DNA of 64,000 nucleotides from Prevotella sp. UBA6994 (GTDB lineage Bacteria; Bacteroidota; Bacteroidia; Bacteroidales; Bacteroidaceae), in the NCBI GenBank assembly GCA_002449845.1, contig DJXW01000019.1, positions 124,001 through 188,000 on the forward strand, written 5' to 3'. A program made the position numbers and the translations under genes. The notes below the pieces were generated by a model. The model was not told the DNA's origin. It ran no database searches and worked only from the letters and a program-made list of their open reading frames with translations. Within the stretch, counting starts at the first letter, position 1; each line of letters starts with the position of its first letter. Below are positions 18,471-28,164 of the stretch, in pieces.

Positions 18471-20366
18471 TCATCGATAGATACTCTTCGTGGTGCGAAT
18501 CGTACCGTCAGCCATTTCCTGTCGTATAATGTTCAATCCGTGCAACATATATACACGTTGGCTTCCGTCGATGGAATAGATATGTCTGCTCGTTTCCCTC
18601 ACATCGTTATGAGTACGAATGCCCGCTGTTGCATCAGTAGCCATACCATGAATGGTCAGGTCGGAAAGGCAGATGGTCTTACCCGTTGCCGCACCATTAT
18701 ACCAAGGATAAACTCTGATGAGCAATTCTTGTCCTTCCTCCAGTTTGATGACAGGTTTCGTCTCTACGTATTGCATATTGTTGGCAGGCATCTTTTTCAT
18801 TTCGAAAATCGTGGTGCGTGTCTCGAAATTATCGGTAGAATAATAAATGTGCGAACACATACCGTTTCCACCGCATCCGCATACAAAAAGGCTGATTTCA
18901 TCGATACTGAGCGACATTCCCTCGGTGGGTTTGATGCCCCATTGAATATACCTTTCTGGGTTGTCGTCAATCTCGTCAGCAGGCCAAGCATCGCCCGTGA
19001 GCAAGTTGCGTTGTGTCTTTCTTGAAGCATCAAAGCCGGTCCATTCTGGCCAAACGGTGTTGGCGTTAGGACTGGAATAACGTTGTACGTACATACCCGT
19101 ATGTGATTGAGGTATAACCTGGGCTGGTCCTGTCAGCTCATAAGTATCGTCTTTCTCCAATCGCCAATAAGCCTTCACCTCTGTTCCACCTTCCAAGATG
19201 ATGGCTGTAGCCTTTATAGGAATGGTAATGGTCTTGTCGCCCTGCCTGATGGTGATAGTTCCCTCGGTCAAACCATTTTGGCTAAGCGTCAGTTGGGCAT
19301 AGAAAGTCTTCACGAGCGTCGAGGCAGAGTAATTAGCCGACAAGTTGTCTTGCCATTCCTTCTTGTCGAACGATAATTGTATGCCCTCACTCGCCTCAAT
19401 GCTCACGGTGCCAGCCTCCGGAGTCAATCCGAAGCCATTCAACGTAAATTCCTTTTGCAACGTCTGTCCTTTGTAAGCCTCACCTAAGTCAGCCTCTGCG
19501 GGATTCACGGAGAGGTCGGTGGGTAATATGATGTTATCTGTGAGAATGCCTTGTGCTTTCATCAGTTCTGCACACTTGCGCGCAACGAGCAATGCGCCAG
19601 TGGTGTTGAAGTGAGTGCTGCCATCTCCGTCGAATAAATACTCATGACATTTAGCGTCACCATAGCTCTCGTAAAGTTCTGCCGTAGCGGTGGTGAGGTC
19701 TATGAATGGGATGTTTCTCTCTTTTGCCAATTGTTGCATGTGGTAAGGATAATCCATCGTATGGTCGTTGGCAGGTACACTTTGGTTGGTCTTGATACCC
19801 GTTTCGGTGAGAATAGAAAAACTATCGCCCAAATCATGCTTGCCATTGCGACGAATCTTTCCACCCGTGAAATAACTCCTGCAAACGGGAGCAACCAACA
19901 ATGGATGAGCGCCAAGAGCTTCCACCTCATCAATGATTTTTGCCAAGTTTTGCTTGTAAGTAGTAGATGGTACGGTTCCACGAAGGTCAACGGAAGCCGC
20001 TGCACTGGTGTTTCCTATACTTTTATAATATGCTTGTAAGGCGTAACCGTCCATACCACTGTTTTTCTCGTCGTTGTGGGCAAACTGAATAATCACGTAA
20101 TCACCCTCTTTCACTTGCTTCTTGGCAGTTTGCCAGAGTTCGTTGTAGCCTCCGTAAGTATCGCGTCCACCTTTGGCGTAGTTGATGGAAGTCCATCCGT
20201 TGGTTAAGAACTGACCAAAGTACATACCCCAACCACGGGTAATCGTGGCTGACTCTTCGTATGGAGCCATCGTTGAATCACCGATTGTGTGAACTTTTCC
20301 AGAAGTGGCGCTGAGAAGTGTCAGCGCCACGAGAATAGTTGAAATGCAGAGTAGTCCTTTTTTCAT
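18471..20366 (-). CDS. secreted rhamnogalacturonan acetylesterase (CE12, SGNH hydrolase)
   Basis: Deacetylates rhamnogalacturonan or related pectin. Start chosen at 20366 (MKKGLLCISTILVAL...), which begins with a good signal peptide; the longer frame to 20462 would start upstream of the likely -7 box at 20460-20467. Seen: block I GDSTM with the nucleophile Ser (about residue 29), NYAKGGRDTYGG with the oxyanion Gly, FAHND block III, and DGSTHFNTTGA with the catalytic Asp and His (about 250-254). A C-terminal beta-rich extension (about 290-630) and the tail HIYSIDGSQRVYMLHGLNII follow. It precedes the CE8 gene on the same strand; deacetylation plus demethylation would prepare pectin for lyases or hydrolases, none of which is in this window. 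Confidence 0.9.
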   Translation of the reverse strand: MKKGLLCISTILVALTLLSATSGKVHTIGDSTMAPYEESATITRGWGMYFGQFLTNGWTSINYAKGGRDTYGGYNELWQTAKKQVKEGDYVIIQFAHNDEKNSGMDGYALQAYYKSIGNTSAAASVDLRGTVPSTTYKQNLAKIIDEVEALGAHPLLVAPVCRSYFTGGKIRRNGKHDLGDSFSILTETGIKTNQSVPANDHTMDYPYHMQQLAKERNIPFIDLTTATAELYESYGDAKCHEYLFDGDGSTHFNTTGALLVARKCAELMKAQGILTDNIILPTDLSVNPAEADLGEAYKGQTLQKEFTLNGFGLTPEAGTVSIEASEGIQLSFDKKEWQDNLSANYSASTLVKTFYAQLTLSQNGLTEGTITIRQGDKTITIPIKATAIILEGGTEVKAYWRLEKDDTYELTGPAQVIPQSHTGMYVQRYSSPNANTVWPEWTGFDASRKTQRNLLTGDAWPADEIDDNPERYIQWGIKPTEGMSLSIDEISLFVCGCGGNGMCSHIYYSTDNFETRTTIFEMKKMPANNMQYVETKPVIKLEEGQELLIRVYPWYNGAATGKTICLSDLTIHGMATDATAGIRTHNDVRETSRHIYSIDGSQRVYMLHGLNIIRQEMADGTIRTTKSIYR

Positions 20367-20672
20367 TTGATTGTTTGTAGAGTTTTTAAGATTTGTATTT
20401 TGTTTTGAAAATCGTTTGAGCGATATCTGAGTTTGAGACACATCAATTGTTTCTCGCTGCAAATTTACATTTCCATTGTCTTTTCATCGGGTAAAATCAT
20501 GCTATTTTGGGCTAATTTTGTGTCAAACGGGCATTTTTGCAAGATTTTCCACCTTTTTGCGCATTTTTTCCACCTCTGTTTTCGCCTATCCGTCATTGCT
20601 GAAAAAAGGGAGAGTGAGTGAATCTGATTGATGAGATGTTGTGCTGTTTTTGATATATTGCAATAGAAATTC

Positions 20673-20756
20673 TTTAATCCGTGTCGAAGATTAATAAAAC
20701 TATGACGTAGTTTATTAAAACTGCGACGTAGATTAAGTAATCTGCGTCACGGATTT
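20673..20756. repeat. four tandem 21-bp repeats, consensus near TTAAAACTGCGACGTAGATTA
   Basis: Units 20673-20693, 20694-20714, 20715-20735, 20736-20756, all exactly 21 bp. Each is close to a palindrome, and the first and last are inverted copies of each other (AATCCGTG / CACGGATT). Between the divergent CE12 and rimP genes; the rest of the gap up to 20940 is AT-rich with nothing recognisable. Confidence 0.85.
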
Positions 20757-20941
20757 AACTTTTTAAAGTTCTTTTCTTGATTTGATGAAGCAAGTAAGAA
20801 ATTTTTTTGCTCAAGGTTGTTGATTTTTAATGAAAAAGATTTCATACGAAACATAAGAAGAAACGAAATGTCTAATTATGTGATTTCAGAAACCAAACAA
20901 ATCATGAATTAAATATGTAATGTAGAAAAATGTCGAATTTT

Positions 20942-20973
20942 TTTGCATGTTTATAAAAAAATGTGTAATTTTG
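20942..20973 (+). promoter_or_regulatory. promoter of the rimP-nusA-infB-suf operon
   Basis: -33 TTTG at 20942-20945, spacer of 20, -7 TAATTTTG at 20966-20973. Transcript expected to start near 20980. Confidence 0.8.
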
Positions 20974-20987
20974 CAGCCGTTCAGTGG

Positions 20988-21022
20988 AATGAGGGACTCG
21001 AATAAGAGTTCCCTCATTTTTA
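20988..21022 (+). promoter_or_regulatory. terminator-like hairpin in the rimP leader
   Basis: Stem AATGAGGGACTC/GAGTTCCCTCATT (20988-20999 with 21006-21018, one bulged T), loop of six, followed by TTTTATTT. It lies between the promoter and the rimP start, so it would act as a leader terminator unless overcome. Confidence 0.65.
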
Positions 21023-21037
21023 TTTAAATAATAATTT

Positions 21038-21505
21038 ATGATAGACAAAAACATCGTAAAAGGCATCGTAGAGGAATGGTTGGAAAACAAAGAGTACTTC
21101 TTGGTTGACGTGGAGGTAAGTCCAGACAACAAGATTGTGGTGGAAATCGACCATGCCGACGGTGTATGGATTGAAGATTGTGTAGAACTAAGTAAGTTTA
21201 TCGAAGATCACTTCAACCGTGACGAGGAAGACTTTGAGTTGGAGGTAGGGTCTGCAGGATTAGGACAGCCCTTCAAGGTTCCTCAGCAATATGTCAATTT
21301 CATTGGCAAGAGTGTGGAAGTGATGGAAATGGGGGGCAAGAAAGTACAGGGAATCCTCAAGTCTGTGGAAGGCGAGGATTTCGTGGTTACGGTACAGGAG
21401 AAAGTGAAAGTGGAAGGAAAGAAACGCCCCGTCTTGATGGATGTAGATCACGCCTATCAGATGAATCAAGTAAAATATACAAAATATTTAATCAGTTTTA
21501 AATAA
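21038..21505 (+). CDS. rimP: ribosome maturation factor RimP
   Basis: Small cytoplasmic factor needed for 30S subunit maturation. 155 residues, the usual size. Seen: N-terminal alpha/beta domain with YFLVDVEVSPDNKIVVEIDHADGV and the CVELSKFIEDH helix, the ELEVGSAGLGQPF motif that replaces the usual LEVSSPGLDRPL, then an SH3-like C-terminal domain (GKSVEVMEMGGKKVQGILKSVEGEDF). First gene of the conserved rimP-nusA-infB order; nusA starts 4 bases after its stop. Confidence 0.95.
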   Translation: MIDKNIVKGIVEEWLENKEYFLVDVEVSPDNKIVVEIDHADGVWIEDCVELSKFIEDHFNRDEEDFELEVGSAGLGQPFKVPQQYVNFIGKSVEVMEMGGKKVQGILKSVEGEDFVVTVQEKVKVEGKKRPVLMDVDHAYQMNQVKYTKYLISFK

Positions 21506-21509
21506 GGCT

Positions 21510-22766
21510 ATGGCAAAAAAGCAAGAAGAAGCGGTGAGCTTGGTGAAAACTTTCGAGGAGTTTAACGAGACAAAGAAAATAGACCGTAACACCTTGATGA
21601 GTGTTTTAGAGGAGAGCTTCCGTAATGTGTTAAGCAAGATTTTCGGTAGTGACGAGAACTTTGACGTCATCGTGAACCCCGAAAAGGGTGACTTTGAGAT
21701 ATATTGGAACCGCATCGTCGTCCCAGACGGTGAGGTACAAGACGAAAACAAGCAGATTTCACTCAGCGAGGTACATAAGACAGCTCCCGACTTTGAGGTG
21801 GGAGAGGAGTTCTCTGAGCGAGTTGACTTCTCTAAGTTTGGTCGTCGTGCTATCTTGAACTTGCGCCAGACATTGGCTTCCAAGGTGCTGGAACTGGAGC
21901 ATGATGCCCTTTACAACAAGTATAAGGACAGAGTGGGACAGGTTATCTCTGGCGAAGTGTACCAAGTGTGGAAGCGTGAGGTGCTGCTGGTAGATGACGA
22001 GAACAATGAGATGATTCTCCCGAAGGCTGAGCAGATTCCTTCTGACCAATACCATAAGGGAACAACGGTACGTGCGTTGATCCTGCGTGTGGACAACGAG
22101 AACAACAATCCCAAGATTATTCTCTCTCGCACCAGTCCCTTGTTCTTGCAACGTCTGTTGGAAGCTGAGGTGCCTGAAATCAACGACGGCTTGATATCTA
22201 TCAAGAAGATTGCCAGAATGCCAGGTGAGCGTGCAAAGGTGGCTGTAGAAAGCTATGACGACCGCATCGACCCCGTAGGAGCCTGTGTAGGCGTGAAAGG
22301 TAGTCGTGTACATGGTATCGTGAGAGAACTGTGCAATGAGAACATCGACGTGATTCATTACACGTCAAACTTGAAACTGTTCATCCAACGTTCCTTGAGT
22401 CCAGCCAAGATTTCCAGCATCAACATCGATGAGGAGAACCATAAGGCAGAGGTGTTCTTGAAACCTGAAGAGGTGAGCCTTGCCATTGGTAGGAACGGTC
22501 TTAACATCAAGCTCGCTTCTATGTTGACTGAATATACCATAGACGTATTCCGTGAGGTTGACGGTGAAGATGATGAGGACATCTATCTCGATGAGTTTGC
22601 CGATGAAATCGACCAGTGGATTATCGACTCTATCAAGTCGGTGGGCTTGGATACCGCCAAAGCCGTGCTGAAAGCTCCACGCGAGTTGTTGGTAGAGAAA
22701 GCCGACTTGGAGGAAGAAACGGTAGACTATGTACTCTCTGTGCTACGTGCCGAGTTTGAGCAGTAG
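21510..22766 (+). CDS. nusA: transcription termination/antitermination factor NusA
   Basis: Binds RNA polymerase and nascent RNA and controls pausing and termination. 418 residues, the short form without the C-terminal acidic repeats of E. coli. Seen: NusA N-terminal domain (1-125), S1 domain about 135-200 (GQVISGEVYQVWKREVLLVD), KH1 with VGACVGVKGSRVHGIV about 250-270, and KH2 with SLAIGRNGLNIKLAS about 325-340, then a C-terminal helical part. The gene product may act on the hairpin in the leader of its own operon, as NusA-dependent autoregulation is known in other bacteria; here that is inference. Confidence 0.96.
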   Translation: MAKKQEEAVSLVKTFEEFNETKKIDRNTLMSVLEESFRNVLSKIFGSDENFDVIVNPEKGDFEIYWNRIVVPDGEVQDENKQISLSEVHKTAPDFEVGEEFSERVDFSKFGRRAILNLRQTLASKVLELEHDALYNKYKDRVGQVISGEVYQVWKREVLLVDDENNEMILPKAEQIPSDQYHKGTTVRALILRVDNENNNPKIILSRTSPLFLQRLLEAEVPEINDGLISIKKIARMPGERAKVAVESYDDRIDPVGACVGVKGSRVHGIVRELCNENIDVIHYTSNLKLFIQRSLSPAKISSINIDEENHKAEVFLKPEEVSLAIGRNGLNIKLASMLTEYTIDVFREVDGEDDEDIYLDEFADEIDQWIIDSIKSVGLDTAKAVLKAPRELLVEKADLEEETVDYVLSVLRAEFEQ

Positions 22767-22849
22767 TATCCATGTGGATGAATGATGAGCAAGGCTTTTT
22801 CTTCCACAAATATTCGAAGTAACAATCAAACCACAAACCAAATAAATAA

Positions 22850-25800
22850 ATGAGCATCAGATTAAACAAAGCAATTAGAGAATTAAACATAGGTTTTCAA
22901 ACGGCAGTTGAATTCCTTACGAAGAAATATAATCTGGAAGACAGCGAATTGGAGTTGACTTCCAAAATCAGCGACGAGCAATACGACTCGCTGGTTGAGG
23001 TATTCAAGAAAGACAAGGAAACTCGCAATCAAGTGGCTCAACTCTTCCAGAAGAAACCCAAGGAGAAGAAAAAGGAGGTGAAGGACACCCGTGCGGAATC
23101 GTTGCTGGAATCGTCTAAGCAACAGAAGTTTAATCCGTTGGGGAAGATAGACCTTGACCAATTGAACAAGAAGCAAGAAGATAAGAATCGTTTGGCAACT
23201 GAAAAAGTTGCAGAGAAAATCGTAGAGTCTGAAGCTCCTGAGATTGTGGAACTCCAAGAGGTGAAGGCAACTGCCGTGAAGCCTGAGCCGATAGTGGAAG
23301 AAACTCCTGTGGAAGAGCCCGCAAAACAAGCAACGGTGGAGAAAGAGGAAGAAAAAACCGTTAACGTGGTTGAAGAGAAGCCAGAGGTGAAGGTGGATAA
23401 CGAAGAGAAACCTCTTGAGACTCCTGTGAAGGAAGAACCAAAGAAGGAAATCGTCGTAGAGAAACCTGTGGGGGAAGAGATTCCTGTTCAAGAACCTGTT
23501 GTTAAGGCTGAGGCTCCTGTCCAAGAGAAAAAGCCAGAGGTACAAGAGAAGGTGAAACAACCCGAAGTGGAGAAGAAAAAAGCTGCTCCCGTGGAAGTGA
23601 AAAAGACGGAAGTGAAAAAGGAGGAAGTAGTGGAACAACCAACGGAAGCTCCAACTACCAAGTCCACCACATTGTACCAGCTCAATAGTGAGAAGAAAAT
23701 CTTGGAGAATGCTCCACAATTGAAGATACAGGGAAAGATGGACCTTGATTCACTGAATCAAAGTACACGTCCCAAGAAGAAAACCAAGGAAGAGAAACGC
23801 AAGGAACGCGAGGAAAAGAACATGCTCCGTGGTCAGCAACAAGAGCAACGACAAGAGCAGCGTAAAAAGCGTGATCGTATAAATAAGGTGAAGGTTGACA
23901 TCAACGCCGCCACCAATCAGCAAACGCCAAATCCTGAATCAAAGAAGAAGGATAAGAAAAAGAAGTTGCGTAGCAGGCAGAAGCCTTTGGAGGTGAACGA
24001 GGAAGATGTAGCACGTCAAGTAAAGGAGACGTTGGCACGTCTGACCAATAAAACCACCCAAAACAAGAAAGGTGCCAAGTATCGTAAGGAGAAACGTGAG
24101 GCTGTGCAGGAACGTCTGAACGAGGAACTGTCGGCAGAGCGCGCAGAGAGCAAGGTGCTGAAACTTACCGAGTTTGTAACCGTGAGCGAGCTTGCCACGA
24201 TGATGGATATCGGTGTGACACAGGTTATCAGTACGTTGATGAGCGTTGGCATCATGGTATCTATCAACCAACGATTAGATGCTGAAACCATCAACTTGGT
24301 TGCCGATGAGTTTGGCTTTAAGACTGAATACGTGAGTGCTGAAGTGCAAGAGGCTGTCAGTGAGGAGGAAGATGATGAGAACGACCTTGTGCCACGTGCA
24401 CCTATCGTGACTGTGATGGGACACGTTGACCACGGTAAGACCTCATTGCTCGACTATATCCGTAAGACTAACGTCATTGCGGGTGAGGCTGGAGGTATCA
24501 CCCAGCATATCGGTGCCTATAACGTGAAACTGGAAGATGGAAGACGCATTACCTTCCTCGATACTCCAGGTCATGAGGCATTTACCGCCATGCGTGCCCG
24601 TGGTACGCAGGTTACCGACATTGCCATTATCATCATTGCTGCCGACGACAGCGTGATGCCTACCACGAAGGAAGCCATTGCCCATGCACAAGCCGCTAAC
24701 GTGCCTATGGTGTTTGCCATCAATAAGATAGATAAGCCAGGAGCCAACCCTGAGAAGATACGTGAAGACTTGGCACAAATGAACCTGCTCGTGGAAGACT
24801 GGGGCGGTAAGTACCAATGTCAGGAAATCTCAGCCAAGAAGGGTATTGGCGTGAGCGACTTGTTGGAGAAGGTACTTTTAGAAGCAGAGATGCTCGATCT
24901 GAAAGCCAACCCCAACCGCAAGGCTACAGGTAGCGTGATAGAAAGTTCTTTGGACAAAGGTCGTGGCTATGTTTCTACCGTACTTGTTTCCAACGGTACG
25001 TTGAAGATTGGCGATAACGTGATTGCCGGAACCAGCTATGGCCGTATCAAAGCCATGTTTAACGAGCGTAACCAGCGCATTGAGAAAGCTTGTCCAGCCG
25101 AACCATGTATTATCCTTGGCTTGAATGGCGCTCCTACAGCTGGCGATACGTTCCACGTACTCGAAACAGAGCAGGAAGCACGTGAGATTGCCAATAAGCG
25201 TTTGCAATTGCAGCGTGAACAGGGTATCAGAACGCAAAAGAAATTTACCCTCGACGATATTTCACATCGTATTGCCCTTGGTGAGTTCCATGAACTTAAC
25301 ATCATCGTGAAGGGTGACACCAATGGTTCTATCGAGGCTTTGAGTGACTCGTTTATCAAACTTTCTACCGAGAAGGTACAGGTGAACGTTATCAGCAAGG
25401 CTGTAGGACAGATTTCTGAAAATGACGTGATGCTGGCAAGTGCTTCAGACGCTATTATCGTAGGCTTCCAGGTTCGTCCTTCTGCAGATGCCCGTAAGGT
25501 GGCAGAGCGAGAGGGAGTGGAAATCAATACTTACTCAATCATCTACGATGCCATTGACGACATCAAGTCAACGATGGTAGGTATGCTCGACAAGGTGAAG
25601 AAGGAAATCGTCACTGGCGAGATCGAGGTAAAACAAGTGTTCAAGATCTCCAAGGTGGGAACCGTTGCCGGTGGCTTGGTTATCGAAGGCAAAGTGCATA
25701 ACAAGGACAAGGCACGTGTGGTACGTGATGGTATCGTGATTCATACCGCTCCTATCAGTGCTTTGAAACGTTATAAGGATGATGCCAAGGAAGTGGCTAC

Positions 25801-25900
25801 AGGCTTGGAATGCGGTATCTCACTGACCAACTTCAACGATATTCAGGAAGGAGATATCATCGAGACATTCACAGAGATTGAGGTACAGCAGAAGTTGTAA
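22850..25900 (+). CDS. infB: translation initiation factor IF-2
   Basis: GTPase that places initiator tRNA on the ribosome. 1016 residues. Seen: an IF2-N domain at the start (LNKAIRELNIGFQTAVEFL), a very long Lys/Glu/Val/Pro-rich disordered region (about 60-400), a second IF2-N domain (LTEFVTVSELATMMDIGVTQVI, about 440-490), the G domain with GHVDHGKTSLLD near 524, DTPGHEAF and NKIDKPGAN, then domains II, III and IV. The disordered linker with repeated EEP/KEE/VEK runs is longer than in many bacteria but usual for Bacteroidetes. A gap of 83 bases follows nusA; sufB starts 3 bases after its stop. Confidence 0.97.
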   Translation: MSIRLNKAIRELNIGFQTAVEFLTKKYNLEDSELELTSKISDEQYDSLVEVFKKDKETRNQVAQLFQKKPKEKKKEVKDTRAESLLESSKQQKFNPLGKIDLDQLNKKQEDKNRLATEKVAEKIVESEAPEIVELQEVKATAVKPEPIVEETPVEEPAKQATVEKEEEKTVNVVEEKPEVKVDNEEKPLETPVKEEPKKEIVVEKPVGEEIPVQEPVVKAEAPVQEKKPEVQEKVKQPEVEKKKAAPVEVKKTEVKKEEVVEQPTEAPTTKSTTLYQLNSEKKILENAPQLKIQGKMDLDSLNQSTRPKKKTKEEKRKEREEKNMLRGQQQEQRQEQRKKRDRINKVKVDINAATNQQTPNPESKKKDKKKKLRSRQKPLEVNEEDVARQVKETLARLTNKTTQNKKGAKYRKEKREAVQERLNEELSAERAESKVLKLTEFVTVSELATMMDIGVTQVISTLMSVGIMVSINQRLDAETINLVADEFGFKTEYVSAEVQEAVSEEEDDENDLVPRAPIVTVMGHVDHGKTSLLDYIRKTNVIAGEAGGITQHIGAYNVKLEDGRRITFLDTPGHEAFTAMRARGTQVTDIAIIIIAADDSVMPTTKEAIAHAQAANVPMVFAINKIDKPGANPEKIREDLAQMNLLVEDWGGKYQCQEISAKKGIGVSDLLEKVLLEAEMLDLKANPNRKATGSVIESSLDKGRGYVSTVLVSNGTLKIGDNVIAGTSYGRIKAMFNERNQRIEKACPAEPCIILGLNGAPTAGDTFHVLETEQEAREIANKRLQLQREQGIRTQKKFTLDDISHRIALGEFHELNIIVKGDTNGSIEALSDSFIKLSTEKVQVNVISKAVGQISENDVMLASASDAIIVGFQVRPSADARKVAEREGVEINTYSIIYDAIDDIKSTMVGMLDKVKKEIVTGEIEVKQVFKISKVGTVAGGLVIEGKVHNKDKARVVRDGIVIHTAPISALKRYKDDAKEVATGLECGISLTNFNDIQEGDIIETFTEIEVQQKL

Positions 25901-25903
25901 TCA

Positions 25904-27379
25904 ATGGAAGAAAAGAATAAGAAGAAAGGAGAACGTCAGGAGGATGACAACGAACTGGTGAGGCGCATAGCCGAACAGAAATACGAGTTCGGGTTTACCA
26001 CTGACGTTCATACTGAAATTATAGAGAAAGGGCTGAACGAACAAGTCGTTCGGCTCATCTCAGCTAAAAAGGGAGAGCCTGCTTGGTTGTTGGACTTTCG
26101 CTTGAAGGCATTTCATTATTGGGAATCACTCCATCAGCCAACTTGGGGACATGTACATCTGCCCGATATAGACTATCAGGGCATTAGTTACTATGCTGAC
26201 CCAATGGCGAAGAAACCCAAAGGTGATGGGAAGATTGACCCCGAACTGGAAAAGACATTCGATAAGTTGGGTATTCCTTTGGAAGAACGCCTGGCATTGA
26301 GTGGAACGGCGGTTGATGCCATCATGGACTCGGTGTCGGTGAAAACTACTTTCAAGGAGAAACTCGCTGAAAAGGGCATTATCTTCTGTTCTATCGGCGA
26401 GGCAATCAAGACGTATCCCGACTTGGTTCGCCAATATTTAGGAACCGTAGTACCGTATCGCGACAATTTCTATGCAGCGTTGAACAGTGCCGTGTTCAGC
26501 GACGGTTCGTTTGTGTATATTCCTAAGGGAGTGCGTTGTCCCATGGAATTGAGTAGCTATTTCCGCATCAACGCAAGAAACACAGGACAGTTTGAGCGTA
26601 CGCTGATAGTTGCCGATGATGATTCGTACGTTTCTTACCTGGAAGGATGTACGGCTCCCATGAGAGACGAAAACCAATTACACGCAGCTATCGTGGAAAT
26701 CATTGTCAATGACCGTGCGGAGGTGAAATACTCTACCGTTCAGAACTGGTATCCTGGTGATGAGAATGGAAAGGGAGGCGTATTGAACTTAGTTACCAAG
26801 CGTGGAGAATTGCGAGGTGAAAGCTCTAAACTTTCTTGGACGCAGGTAGAGACGGGCTCTGCCATTACTTGGAAATACCCTTCTTGCGTGTTGCGTGGAG
26901 ATAATAGCGTTGCTGAGTTCTATTCCGTTGCCGTAACCAATCATTACCAAGAGGCTGATACGGGTACGAAGATGATTCATATCGGGAAGAATACGAAATC
27001 TACGATTATCTCTAAGGGAATCTCAGCGGGACATTCGCAAAACTCATACCGTGGATTGGTACGAGCTACGTCGAATGCCGACAATGCTCGCAATTATTCC
27101 AGTTGCGACTCGTTGTTGCTTGGAAGCAATTGTGGTGCTCACACCTTTCCTTATATGGATGCTCATAATCCCACTGCCATCTTTGAACATGAGGCCACTA
27201 CCTCAAAGATTTCGGAAGACCAGTTGTTTTATTGCAACCAACGTGGCATTCCAACGGAGCAAGCCGTAGGGCTTATCGTCAATGGCTATGCGAAAGAGGT
27301 GCTTAACAAACTGCCTATGGAGTTTGCCGTGGAAGCGCAGAAACTGTTGAGTGTATCGTTAGAAGGAACTGTAGGGTAA
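25904..27379 (+). CDS. sufB: Fe-S cluster assembly protein SufB
   Basis: Scaffold subunit of the SufBCD complex, on which Fe-S clusters are built in the cytoplasm. 491 residues, normal for the family. Seen: an N-terminal helical region (EQKYEFGFTTDVHTEIIEKGL), the beta-helix core with FVYIPKGVRCPMELSSYFRIN, YLEGCTAPMRDENQLHAAIVE carrying a conserved Cys, and the C-terminal SCDSLLLGSNCGAHTFPY with the conserved Cys and His, and EHEATTSKISEDQLFYCNQRG. It begins 3 bases after infB, so suf expression is probably tied to the rimP-nusA-infB promoter. That coupling is unusual. Confidence 0.97.
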   Translation: MEEKNKKKGERQEDDNELVRRIAEQKYEFGFTTDVHTEIIEKGLNEQVVRLISAKKGEPAWLLDFRLKAFHYWESLHQPTWGHVHLPDIDYQGISYYADPMAKKPKGDGKIDPELEKTFDKLGIPLEERLALSGTAVDAIMDSVSVKTTFKEKLAEKGIIFCSIGEAIKTYPDLVRQYLGTVVPYRDNFYAALNSAVFSDGSFVYIPKGVRCPMELSSYFRINARNTGQFERTLIVADDDSYVSYLEGCTAPMRDENQLHAAIVEIIVNDRAEVKYSTVQNWYPGDENGKGGVLNLVTKRGELRGESSKLSWTQVETGSAITWKYPSCVLRGDNSVAEFYSVAVTNHYQEADTGTKMIHIGKNTKSTIISKGISAGHSQNSYRGLVRATSNADNARNYSSCDSLLLGSNCGAHTFPYMDAHNPTAIFEHEATTSKISEDQLFYCNQRGIPTEQAVGLIVNGYAKEVLNKLPMEFAVEAQKLLSVSLEGTVG

Positions 27380-27408
27380 AGAATAGACAGTCGTTTGAAA
27401 TAATATAT

Positions 27409-28164
27409 ATGTTAGAAGTAAAGAACTTACATGCCACGATTAATGGCAAAGAAATATTGAGAGGAATCAACCTTGTCATCAAAGATGGAGAAACCCATGC
27501 AATCATGGGGCCTAATGGCTCAGGCAAATCTACGCTTAGTGCCGTTCTCGTGGGAAATCCTTTGTACGAGGTAACGGAGGGAGAAGTTTGGTTTAACGGA
27601 AAGAATCTCTTGGAGATGAAACCAGAGGAACGTGCCCATGAGGGATTGTTTCTGTCGTTTCAATACCCCGTGGAAATCCCTGGCGTGTCAATGACTAATT
27701 TCATGCGTGCCGCCATCAACGAGAAACGTAAGTTTCAGGGATTGGATCCACTGAATGCGGCTGAGTTTATCAAGTTGATGCGTGAAAAACGAAAGATTGT
27801 GGAATTAGATTCCAAACTCAGCAATCGTTCGGTGAATGAAGGTTTTAGTGGTGGTGAGAAGAAACGCAATGAGATTTTCCAAATGGCAATGCTTGAACCC
27901 AAGTTGGCGATTCTTGATGAAACCGACTCTGGACTTGACGTGGATGCGATGCGCATCGTTGCGGAAGGCGTGAATAAGCTGCGCACTACGGAGAATAGTC
28001 GTATCGTGATTACTCACTATGAGCGTTTGCTCGACATGATCAAGCCTGATGTGGTACATGTGTTGTATCAGGGCAAGATTGTGAAGACGGCTGGACCAGA
28101 ACTGGCAAAGGAAATAGAAGTACGTGGTTACGACTGGATAAAGGCAGAGGCAGATGGGCAGTGA
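27409..28164 (+). CDS. sufC: Fe-S cluster assembly ATPase SufC
   Basis: ABC-type ATPase of the SufBCD complex, cytoplasmic. 251 residues. Seen: Walker A GPNGSGKST near residues 34-42, Q-loop FQYPVEIPGV, signature FSGGEKKRNEI (about 145), Walker B LAILDETDSGLDVDAM and switch His in ITHYERLL. There is no membrane partner, as expected. It follows sufB by 29 bases and its 3' end overlaps sufD by 11 bases, so their translation is likely coupled. Confidence 0.97.
   Translation: MLEVKNLHATINGKEILRGINLVIKDGETHAIMGPNGSGKSTLSAVLVGNPLYEVTEGEVWFNGKNLLEMKPEERAHEGLFLSFQYPVEIPGVSMTNFMRAAINEKRKFQGLDPLNAAEFIKLMREKRKIVELDSKLSNRSVNEGFSGGEKKRNEIFQMAMLEPKLAILDETDSGLDVDAMRIVAEGVNKLRTTENSRIVITHYERLLDMIKPDVVHVLYQGKIVKTAGPELAKEIEVRGYDWIKAEADGQ

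Noticed and set aside
22883..23719. 278-codon minus-strand frame in infB
   Set aside because: Leu/Phe-rich antisense of the Lys/Glu-rich IF-2 linker; an artefact of composition.
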